From Candidatus Cloacimonadota bacterium (lineage in GTDB: Bacteria > Cloacimonadota > Cloacimonadia > JGIOTU-2), in contig DAOVPZ010000094.1 in the NCBI GenBank assembly GCA_030628975.1, positions 1 to 5,218 of the forward strand: a stretch of DNA of 5,218 bases, in the 5' to 3' direction. Position numbers and translations under genes: made by a program. Under the pieces are notes generated by a model. It was not told the DNA's origin. It was given only the letters and a program-made list of their open reading frames with translations, and did not search any database. Below are positions 1-4,798 of the stretch, in pieces. Within the stretch, counting starts at the first letter, position 1. Every line of letters starts with the position of its first letter.

Positions 1-913
1 ATATACCACGAGTTCCTGCTTGCTCACTATGCTTCAAATCGTGAATATAATTATGATGGATTCGTGTAGTTCCGATGCAGCTTGATGAACCAGCTCTTAT
101 ACCGTAAACAGAACTTCTTGCCTCATCAAAAGTTTGATAAACTTCATTTCCTTCTACATTACAGTTGATAATATCTGTTAAAAGGTGAATGCCATATTTT
201 TGAAAATCATGAATATTAGTATTTATAACATTGAAGTTGGACAGTTGAATACCAGTATCTCCATCCATAAAAACACCATAAGTAGAACCACCAATAACTT
301 CGCAGTTGGAAAGCGTAAACGAATCCATACCAACTAAAGGTGATGGTACCTCATAAGTTGAACAATAAACAGGAGTTGACCAACCTGTATCGGTTGCTTC
401 ACTTACACTGTTTATTATCAGATTTTCCAATGTGATGTTGTCTGAACCGTTTGCTATCCAGAGGACAAAAACATCATCCTCATTATTACGGATGCCATTG
501 ATGGTCATGTTCCTACTATCATCATAAGAACCATAAGGAGTCCCATTAAAGGTAATATAGTCTGAATTATGGATTTTAAAGCCACAGCTATTATCTCCTG
601 TTATTGTAATGTTAATTTCAACTGTAGCATCAGCATCAGGTTGGAATATAACAGGATTTGATTCGGTTGCTGTAACATCGAGAATAATTAGATTATCATT
701 TTCATTATAAGTACCATCACGGATTAAGAAAGTTACGCCACCTGTTCCAACGCCATTGGCATTTAAAGCATTGATTGCATTCTCAAGATTTGTATAATCA
801 GGAGTAGTTCCCCCAATATACTTAATTCCGGTAAGCTGTGCAAATGATATGGAAGGGGATAACATCAAAAGGGAAAGCAAACTCATTGCGATAAATACTT
901 TCATTGTTTTCAT
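1..913 (-). CDS. Exported right-handed beta-helix protein, N-terminal part (runs off the left edge)
   Basis: This reading frame is open from the ATG at 913 to the window edge, giving 304 codons and no stop, so the C-terminus is missing. Residues 1-25 form a clear signal peptide (MKTMKVF, then a hydrophobic core, with likely cleavage after SISFA). The mature start carries YIGGTTPDYTNLENAINALN, followed by GGVTFLIRDGTYNE. That opening is typical of parallel beta-helix surface proteins, in which a tandem-coil solenoid follows. Coil-like patterns recur: FKIHNSDYITFNG (112-124), ITLENLIINS (160-169), FTLSNCEVIGG (199-209), IQLSNFNVINTNIHDF (222-237) and RIHHNYIHDL (284-293). The role is probably surface adhesion or polysaccharide interaction; no catalytic residues can be assigned. 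By analogy with FCB proteins, a C-terminal type IX sorting domain would be expected beyond the edge, but this is inferred. Its start overlaps the stop of the upstream gene (ATGA), so the two are probably co-translated. Confidence 0.88.
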   Translation of the reverse strand, partial: MKTMKVFIAMSLLSLLMLSPSISFAQLTGIKYIGGTTPDYTNLENAINALNANGVGTGGVTFLIRDGTYNENDNLIILDVTATESNPVIFQPDADATVEINITITGDNSCGFKIHNSDYITFNGTPYGSYDDSRNMTINGIRNNEDDVFVLWIANGSDNITLENLIINSVSEATDTGWSTPVYCSTYEVPSPLVGMDSFTLSNCEVIGGSTYGVFMDGDTGIQLSNFNVINTNIHDFQKYGIHLLTDIINCNVEGNEVYQTFDEARSSVYGIRAGSSSCIGTTRIHHNYIHDLKHSEQAGTRGI

Positions 914-1545
914 TTTTTCCTCCTAATATTTTCTTCAAGGAAGTCTAAAGTTTTCTTGTAGTAGCTATCCATAGTTTTTCTTATCTCTACATTCTTAATT
1001 TGCCTGCACCATTCACGATACAGCTCGATTTCCTTCTTGAGTTCTATCAACTCTTCTGAGGAATCAGTGTCTAGACAGATATAACCATAGCTCCCTCCCG
1101 CCAACAAGAAATAACCTTCTTTTAAATGTTTTTTCAAGAATATGAGAATTGTTTCTTCCTCCCTGGGTTGAGGTGTGGTAGGTCCATAATTACCGAAAAC
1201 GATTTTTTTTTCATTATCATTATCATCAGGCTCCCTCGGTTTGGAAAAGATAATATAGAGTGTAGAATCTCTGTATTTCCGTATATCTTTCTCTTTGTCT
1301 TTGACATTCAGCACCACTATGGGGTTGATACCTATACTGAATAATTCGTAACCTTTTATATCCACTACTGAATCAATTTTAGTGGTCTTCCCAATAATTA
1401 TAAGGTCAGCTTTAGCCTTTGATTCCTCAATATACTTTGGCGGTGGAAGTGCTATTGCATCGCAAAATGTCAGTAATATTATAATTGTTGTAATACATAT
1501 CAAAATGTGTTTTTCCATTTGTTTTTTACAATTAAGTTTATGCAT
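910..1545 (-). CDS. Exported protein of unknown function, translationally coupled to the beta-helix gene
   Basis: I do not recognise a named family for this 211-residue protein. A hydrophobic segment at about residues 14-31, after a basic start, looks like a signal peptide with possible cleavage after DAIA and before LPPP. Cys28 is not in a good lipobox. The mature part begins with ADLIIIGKTTKIDSV (46-60), has an acidic, proline-containing insert (KPREPDDNDNEKK, 102-114), then EETILIFLKKHLKEGYFLLAGGSYGYI (130-156 region). It ends in a charged, probably helical tail (163-211). The 'ADLIIIGK ... LIFL ... Y.L.GGSYG' arrangement resembles a widespread group of small exported bacterial hypothetical proteins with an all-beta core, a weak resemblance only. 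The start is uncertain: ATG at 1545 has only AGG nine bases upstream, and ATG at 1518 (residue 10) would give a more usual signal peptide but has no Shine-Dalgarno. The stop TGA (912-910) overlaps the next gene's ATG. Confidence 0.8.
   Translation of the reverse strand: MHKLNCKKQMEKHILICITTIIILLTFCDAIALPPPKYIEESKAKADLIIIGKTTKIDSVVDIKGYELFSIGINPIVVLNVKDKEKDIRKYRDSTLYIIFSKPREPDDNDNEKKIVFGNYGPTTPQPREEETILIFLKKHLKEGYFLLAGGSYGYICLDTDSSEELIELKKEIELYREWCRQIKNVEIRKTMDSYYKKTLDFLEENIRRKK
919..924 (-). promoter_or_regulatory. Shine-Dalgarno site inside the upstream gene's last codons
   Basis: AGGAGG (read on the minus strand) lies five A's before the ATG at 913. It is itself the Arg-Arg codon pair near the end of the upstream gene. 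It fixes the start of the beta-helix gene at 913 rather than at the in-frame ATG three codons later. Confidence 0.85.
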
Positions 1546-1654
1546 ACATAAAAGCCTAACATAATTTGATAATGCATTTTGCTATGTTATGACATAAAAT
1601 AAATCTACAAAATTACATTTCTATTTATAATAAAATTTAATCAACAAAAAAATA

Positions 1655-1660
1655 TGTCAA
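1655..1660 (-). promoter_or_regulatory. Possible -35 box for the 1545-910 / 913-1 transcription unit
   Basis: TTGACA followed by TATTTTTTT on the minus strand exactly repeats the -35 region of the promoter at 4717. The downstream sequence is very AT-rich, but I cannot pick a convincing -10 box at 16-18 bases. No TGAGAAT palindrome follows. The box lies just past the terminator of the preceding unit and about 110 bases upstream of the next start, a sensible place for a promoter. Confidence 0.35.
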
Positions 1661-1661
1661 T

Positions 1662-1710
1662 AAAAAAATTAATATGGTCTAAAACTATTCAGCTGAATAG
1701 TTTTAGACCA
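1662..1710 (-). terminator. Perfect 36-bp palindrome with a T-run, terminator of the porin / surface-protein unit
   Basis: The arm TGGTCTAAAACTATTCAG (1675-1692) is followed with no spacer by its exact reverse complement (1693-1710). As RNA this folds into a long AT-rich hairpin with a minimal loop around AGCU. On the minus strand the hairpin is followed by TATTAA and then seven T's (1668-1662). It starts 28 bases after the stop codon of the DNRLRE-domain gene and precedes the next candidate promoter, as expected for an intrinsic terminator. The T-run begins six bases after the stem, which is not ideal. Confidence 0.7.
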
Positions 1711-1738
1711 ATATCTTACTTTTTATAATCATTAGTGG

Positions 1739-2614
1739 TTACTTAAGCAAAATTGTCTTTTTAATTTTGCTGAAATCATCGGTTTGCATTTTATAGAAAT
1801 AAATTCCGCTGGTTAAATCTGAAGCATCAAATTCGATACTATGCTCACCAACATTTAAGTAGCTATCAACTAATGTTTTTACAATCTGTCCTTTTGAATT
1901 ATAAACAGTAAGTTTCACATTACCACTTTTCGGAAGATTGAATGAAATTGTTGTTTCCAGATTAAATGGATTAGGATAATTTTCAATGTTGATTGCTGGA
2001 ACTGGAATATCATTCTCATCTATGGCTTCTTGTGTATAGATAACTTCAAGATAAGGATGCATATTTTGATTTGAATATTCTTTTGAATAGAATTTACTAA
2101 ATCTGTTTCCAGATAAGGCTCTAATTACAAATCCGTGATTTTCTATCTGACTATTAACCCAGGCTTGAATAAGATTGGTAATATCTACCGCAAACCACAT
2201 ACCATAATTCCCACCGGGGCCACTAAAAGTGAAGGAAGTCCATACATAAGAATTATATTGAATGTGCGTATGAGGGTCCCAAGTTTCTTCATTCCATTCT
2301 TCAATGATAGCATAAAAGTTTGTGGCTGTCGTTCCTGTCATAGGGCATGAAAATAAACGATAAAGATGTAGAGTCGCATTTTCAATAATTGCATTTTCTA
2401 ATTCACTTAAGTCAAAATTAATCATAATGCGCTCAAAATGTCCAGCAGGTGAAAATTCAGCTACCCATAATTGATCAGATGTTGGTAGTGTGGTTGGATG
2501 TTCTACATCAGTATACATATCATCGCAAGGTTCCATAAAGATTGTATCTGCATTTGCAACTGCTGTAATTCCAATTAATAATACGGTTAAAGCTAATACT
2601 AAGTAATTTTTCAT
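1739..2614 (-). CDS. Secreted DNRLRE-type surface protein with a type IX sorting domain
   Basis: This is a 291-residue protein. Residues 1-22 are a signal peptide (MKNYLVLALTVLLIG, cleavage after ANA). Residues 23-194 fit the DNRLRE/CBM96-like all-beta domain: FERIMINFDLSEL (60-72), ATLHLYRL (80-87), IIEEWNEETWDP (103-114), WFAVDITNLIQAWVN (140-154), HGFVIRAL (160-167) and HPYLEVIY (186-193). After a short linker, residues 211-291 form a type A sorting domain of the type IX secretion system, with YPNPFN at 213-218, LTVYNSKGQIVKTL, and SGIYFYKMQ near the end. The protein should therefore cross the outer membrane and stay on the surface or be released. I chose the ATG at 2614 because AAGGAG lies five bases upstream and the signal peptide starts there. 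A longer frame reaches ATG 2665, but its 17 extra residues are polar and lack a Shine-Dalgarno. It lies 72 bases behind the porin gene with no evident promoter, so co-transcription is likely. Substrate or ligand is unknown. Confidence 0.88.
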   Translation of the reverse strand: MKNYLVLALTVLLIGITAVANADTIFMEPCDDMYTDVEHPTTLPTSDQLWVAEFSPAGHFERIMINFDLSELENAIIENATLHLYRLFSCPMTGTTATNFYAIIEEWNEETWDPHTHIQYNSYVWTSFTFSGPGGNYGMWFAVDITNLIQAWVNSQIENHGFVIRALSGNRFSKFYSKEYSNQNMHPYLEVIYTQEAIDENDIPVPAINIENYPNPFNLETTISFNLPKSGNVKLTVYNSKGQIVKTLVDSYLNVGEHSIEFDASDLTSGIYFYKMQTDDFSKIKKTILLK

Positions 2615-2619
2615 TTTTT

Positions 2620-2625
2620 CTCCTT
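2620..2625 (-). promoter_or_regulatory. Shine-Dalgarno site that decides the start at 2614
   Basis: AAGGAG on the minus strand, five A's before ATG 2614. The same AAGGAG-AAAAA-ATG arrangement occurs at 4667-4654, which supports 2614 over the upstream in-frame ATG at 2665. Confidence 0.85.
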
Positions 2626-2626
2626 T

Positions 2627-2662
2627 TCCCGATTTATCCCGAATTATCTGGACTTGTCGGGA
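2627..2662 (-). repeat. Three TCGGGA/TCCCGA blocks in the leader of the surface-protein gene
   Basis: In the plus-strand sequence TCCCGA occurs at 2627-2632 and 2637-2642, and its reverse complement TCGGGA at 2657-2662. In the mRNA the first block can pair with either of the other two, giving a 6-bp stem with a 14-base or a 24-base loop. The last block lies next to the Shine-Dalgarno site. It may affect translation or mRNA stability, or it may be a degenerate intergenic repeat. These are the most GC-rich bases of the intergenic region. Confidence 0.4.
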
Positions 2663-2672
2663 CATTTTTTTA

Positions 2673-2694
2673 GTTTTTAATCGTGATTAAAAAC
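2673..2694 (-). repeat. Hairpin overlapping the porin stop codon
   Basis: GTTTTTAATC (2673-2682) and GATTAAAAAC (2685-2694) are perfect reverse complements around a 2-base loop. The porin stop codon TAA (2689-2687) lies inside the stem. No T-run follows on the minus strand, so it is not a good intrinsic terminator. An mRNA processing or stabilising hairpin between two co-transcribed genes is more likely. Confidence 0.5.
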
Positions 2695-3859
2695 CACCCT
2701 GAAGTCTAACTATTAGTTTTTTTGCTTCCTTAAATTCATTATCAGGAACATCCACAGGCACCTCATAATCAATTTTCAGTTTGGTGTGTTCTTCATCCAA
2801 TCCGATAGTAATACCAGCTGTAAAATAGCTGGAAACAAAATCATCGCAATAAATAGTATCATCAATAAAGGTAGCTGTGTTATCCCAATAATAACCATCA
2901 ACATTTGAAGCTTTATTCCATGACTGAAACATAAAATAAGGTTGGATATAAGGAATTATATCCCAGTTTGTTTTGATGGTGTATGCTCCTTCAACATAAA
3001 ATGCGTTCATTTTAAGATCATTGGCAGTTTTAATGGAATCTGGAACTGTTTTTCCGGAAAATCCTTTTCCAGTGTAATACTCTCCACGTACAAAGATATT
3101 GTAGAAATCAAATTCGGCACCGAATCCCATTCTATTACTTTTTTCATAAATAGGCTCATAAGTAACTGGGTCAGTTTTCCCCAGGTCTTGCTTAATGTCG
3201 TTATAGTAGCCACATATTGATAATCTTGGTAAAGGGGTTCGGAAAATTAGACCAATATTCCTATCATATTCTTTATCAAAGGATTCTCCGTTGAATCCAT
3301 TTAAAAAAGCAAGTTGTGTGGAAAAGCCCATTGATTCAGAAATATCATAGTCTGCTTCCACAACAACCCCTGTAGCATGACATTGACCTATAAATGCAGC
3401 ACCGGAATGTGGTTTTTCTACTGTTATCACTTCTGTGCAACATTGATGAATTTCAAACCCGCGCATAATATGTCCCTTCATAAGGCCAAGTCTTATCCAT
3501 TCGAAAGGTCTATAAAACACACCTGCTTCCTTCAGTCCAAAACCTGTTTCCGCTCCTGAGAAAGGACAGGTTGACATACCAAATTCCATATTGTATTCAA
3601 TTTTCTTACCGAATTTACCAATTACTTCTATCATTACACTCCGAACAGCAAATTTGCTATCAGGGACTTTATAGATAGTATTTTCAAAAGTGCCCTGCCA
3701 GGATGAATCTTGAATGACAACATCATCTCCAAAATAAGTATCGGTTTGTAAAACAATGTTTGTATGAATTTCAGGCAGTTCTAATTCGGTTGCGTTTAAG
3801 ACATCGATTATTAATACAAATATTATTAATGATATTAATGTCTTTACATTTTTACTCAT
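2687..3859 (-). CDS. Outer-membrane porin, OprO/OprP-like (porin O/P family)
   Basis: This 390-residue protein starts at ATG 3859, with AGGAG seven bases upstream. Residues 1-23 form a signal peptide with likely cleavage after LNA. The mature protein alternates short amphipathic beta strands with polar turns and ends in a terminal phenylalanine (VRLQGGF), the usual outer-membrane barrel ending. The N-terminal third matches the porin O/P pattern: FAVRSVMIEVIGKFGKKIEYNMEFG (70-94), then LKEAGVFYRPFEWIRLGLMKGHIMRGFE (109-136). Later strands include GFGAEFDFYNIFVRGEYYTGKG (245-266) and FYVEGAYTI (287-295). The family forms trimeric channels, often for anions such as phosphate; the substrate here cannot be read from sequence. 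Six cysteines (98, 140, 141, 160, 216, 338) and histidines at 130, 138, 151 and 161 are unusual for a porin and cluster at 130-161. The promoter carries a Fur-like palindrome shared with the FmdE-like gene upstream, suggesting metal-dependent expression. Confidence 0.82.
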   Translation of the reverse strand: MSKNVKTLISLIIFVLIIDVLNATELELPEIHTNIVLQTDTYFGDDVVIQDSSWQGTFENTIYKVPDSKFAVRSVMIEVIGKFGKKIEYNMEFGMSTCPFSGAETGFGLKEAGVFYRPFEWIRLGLMKGHIMRGFEIHQCCTEVITVEKPHSGAAFIGQCHATGVVVEADYDISESMGFSTQLAFLNGFNGESFDKEYDRNIGLIFRTPLPRLSICGYYNDIKQDLGKTDPVTYEPIYEKSNRMGFGAEFDFYNIFVRGEYYTGKGFSGKTVPDSIKTANDLKMNAFYVEGAYTIKTNWDIIPYIQPYFMFQSWNKASNVDGYYWDNTATFIDDTIYCDDFVSSYFTAGITIGLDEEHTKLKIDYEVPVDVPDNEFKEAKKLIVRLQGGF

Positions 3860-3898
3860 GACTTAACTCCTATTTCATTTAGTTTTTCATTATTCTTG

Positions 3899-3919
3899 TG
3901 AGAATGCGACACATTCTCA
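3899..3919. promoter_or_regulatory. Fur-family-like operator in front of the porin gene
   Basis: Perfect 7-bp arms TGAGAAT (3899-3905) and ATTCTCA (3913-3919) flank the spacer GCGACAC. The symmetry extends inward to the eighth base on each side. Arm sequence and spacing match the outer arms of the 21-bp form of the Fur box (TGATAAT/ATTATCA), but the inner GATAATC-like half-sites are missing. The left arm, read on the minus strand, contains the -10 box, so a bound repressor would block transcription. A near copy stands at 4676-4696. Confidence 0.75.
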
Positions 3920-3940
3920 TTTATAAAATATACTTATCAA
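3913..3940 (-). promoter_or_regulatory. Promoter of the porin / surface-protein unit
   Basis: On the minus strand TTGATA (3940-3935) is followed by 16 bases and GAGAAT (3918-3913), a 4/6 match to TATAAT. The same boxes with the same 16-base spacing occur upstream of the FmdE-like gene, which supports the assignment. The expected transcription start falls inside the operator, leaving an mRNA leader of roughly 45-50 bases before ATG 3859. Confidence 0.6.
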
Positions 3941-4005
3941 GTTTTTTTTCATTTTTTTTATTTATTTGTTAGAATTTCGTATCCTTGATTTTATCTTTAT
4001 CATTA

Positions 4006-4656
4006 TTATTCAACTACAAAAATCGACATTATTGGCAAGGTCATAAATTTTTGTATAAGCTCCCGCTTGGTCGCCCAAAAACTCTCTTCCTCTTCCGCGG
4101 TAAATTTTTTTCCATATTTAACAATCTTTCGCAGTTCAAAGAATCCGTCAGGAAAAAGTCCTTCTTTCATTCGGATTCTAATAAAATCATTGGTTGACTT
4201 CCGGATAAAGAGGAAGGCGAAATTATCACTTGTCATATTTTCAATATCAGTTCCTGTTGGAAGTTCAAGTTTAAAATCATTACCATTCCCTCTTGTTATT
4301 ACCCGAGTAATGAATTCAAGACAATCTTTACTTCCTGGGGTTGGGCAGGCACTAATTATTTTGAAATCACCTCTTTTGGATATTTCATCTTGCCATAATT
4401 GTGAAATAGCCAGTTGCGTTGCTCTGAATGCAAGTGTGAGACAAAGGCACACATCTCCATGATATTTTCCAACATCTTCTATTGATATTTCAAGCAGGTC
4501 GTCTTCATCATAAATCAGGATAGGTGATAGTTTGCTGATGACCTTTTGCTCAGTGACAACTTCAGTTAGAGAACTTTCTGCACTTTCTATCTTTGTAAAG
4601 AAGCTGAAAGTTAGCAAAAGGCATACAAAGTAAATCATAGATTTTACTTTATTCAT
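4006..4656 (-). CDS. Exported FmdE-family protein (formylmethanofuran dehydrogenase subunit E-like)
   Basis: This 216-residue protein starts at ATG 4656, with AAGGAG five bases upstream. Residues 1-26 are a signal peptide (MNKVKSMIYFVCLLLTFSFF, cleavage near ESA), so it acts in the periplasm or outside. From about residue 60 it follows the FmdE fold pattern: GKYHGDVCLCLTLAFRATQLAI (63-84), in place of the classic HGHxCPG...GYRAA; a second cysteine cluster, ACPTPGSKDC (103-112); then EFITRVITRGNGNDF (114-128), and a strand/helix tail with KEGLFPDGFFELRKIVK (164-180). His66, Cys70, Cys72, Cys104 and Cys112 are candidate metal ligands. FmdE domains are known metal-binding proteins, mostly in methanogens and other anaerobes, but an exported version cannot belong to a cytoplasmic formylmethanofuran dehydrogenase. 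I infer a periplasmic metal-binding role. It has its own promoter with a Fur-like operator and lies between a ZIP transporter and a porin. The enzyme name is a family label, not an assigned function. Confidence 0.75.
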   Translation of the reverse strand: MNKVKSMIYFVCLLLTFSFFTKIESAESSLTEVVTEQKVISKLSPILIYDEDDLLEISIEDVGKYHGDVCLCLTLAFRATQLAISQLWQDEISKRGDFKIISACPTPGSKDCLEFITRVITRGNGNDFKLELPTGTDIENMTSDNFAFLFIRKSTNDFIRIRMKEGLFPDGFFELRKIVKYGKKFTAEEEESFWATKRELIQKFMTLPIMSIFVVE

Positions 4657-4675
4657 TTTTTCTCCTTATTTATAA

Positions 4676-4696
4676 TGAGAATCAGACGCATTCTCA
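4676..4696. promoter_or_regulatory. Fur-family-like operator in front of the FmdE-like gene
   Basis: Perfect arms TGAGAAT (4676-4682) and ATTCTCA (4690-4696) surround the spacer CAGACGC. Read on the minus strand, the spacer is GCGTCTG, against GTGTCGC in the porin operator, so the two sites also share part of the spacer (GYGTC). It ends only nine bases before the Shine-Dalgarno site and overlaps the -10 box and expected transcription start. Confidence 0.75.
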
Positions 4697-4717
4697 ATTT
4701 GAAAAAAAATATGTCAA
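4690..4717 (-). promoter_or_regulatory. Promoter of the FmdE-like gene
   Basis: On the minus strand a consensus TTGACA (4717-4712) is followed by 16 bases and GAGAAT (4695-4690). The -35 region (AACTTGACA) matches that of the porin promoter (AACTTGATA), and the distance from -35 box to operator is identical (15 bases). The mRNA leader would be short, about 25-30 bases. Confidence 0.65.
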
Positions 4718-4798
4718 GTTCTTTCTTATTTTTTCTAAGAAAAGGCAAGAATTTTTGAATTAGTAGTATAATTTAATAAAACTTCTCGCATTTTTGAT

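Noticed and set aside
1126..1564. Two plus-strand open frames of 60-72 codons opposite the 1545-910 gene
   Set aside because: Low-complexity Ile/Phe-rich translations, no ribosome-binding site, fully antisense to a real gene.
2615..2665. N-terminal extension of the surface protein to an ATG at 2665 (17 extra residues beginning MSRQVQ)
   Set aside because: No Shine-Dalgarno precedes it, the extra residues are polar and would bury the signal peptide, and ATG 2614 has an excellent AAGGAG at the usual distance.
2135..3559. Plus-strand and out-of-frame minus-strand open frames of 60-92 codons within the surface-protein and porin genes
   Set aside because: All are shadows of the two recognised coding regions, without domain features or start signals.
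3899..3919. LexA, DtxR or ArsR site as an alternative reading of the palindrome
   Set aside because: It lacks the CTGT-N8-ACAG of Gram-negative LexA, the TTAGG-type arms of DtxR/IdeR and the shorter ArsR-type arms; the TGAGAAT/ATTCTCA arms fit the Fur family best.
3860..4005. Terminator or small gene between the FmdE-like gene and the porin promoter
   Set aside because: No hairpin of convincing strength and only a 13-codon frame are present; read-through from the FmdE-like gene into the porin gene remains possible.
4067..4462. Plus-strand open frame of 131 codons opposite the FmdE-like gene
   Set aside because: It lies wholly within a well-supported minus-strand gene, has no recognisable domain or signal, and reflects AT-rich antisense frames.
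4723..4756. Hairpin (TTCTT ... AAGAA with inner TTTTCT/AGAAAA) after the ZIP gene, followed by five T's on the plus strand
   Set aside because: Its T-run is on the plus strand, where no gene ends. For the minus-strand ZIP transcript it is interrupted, AT-only and lacks a downstream T-run, so I do not call it a terminator.
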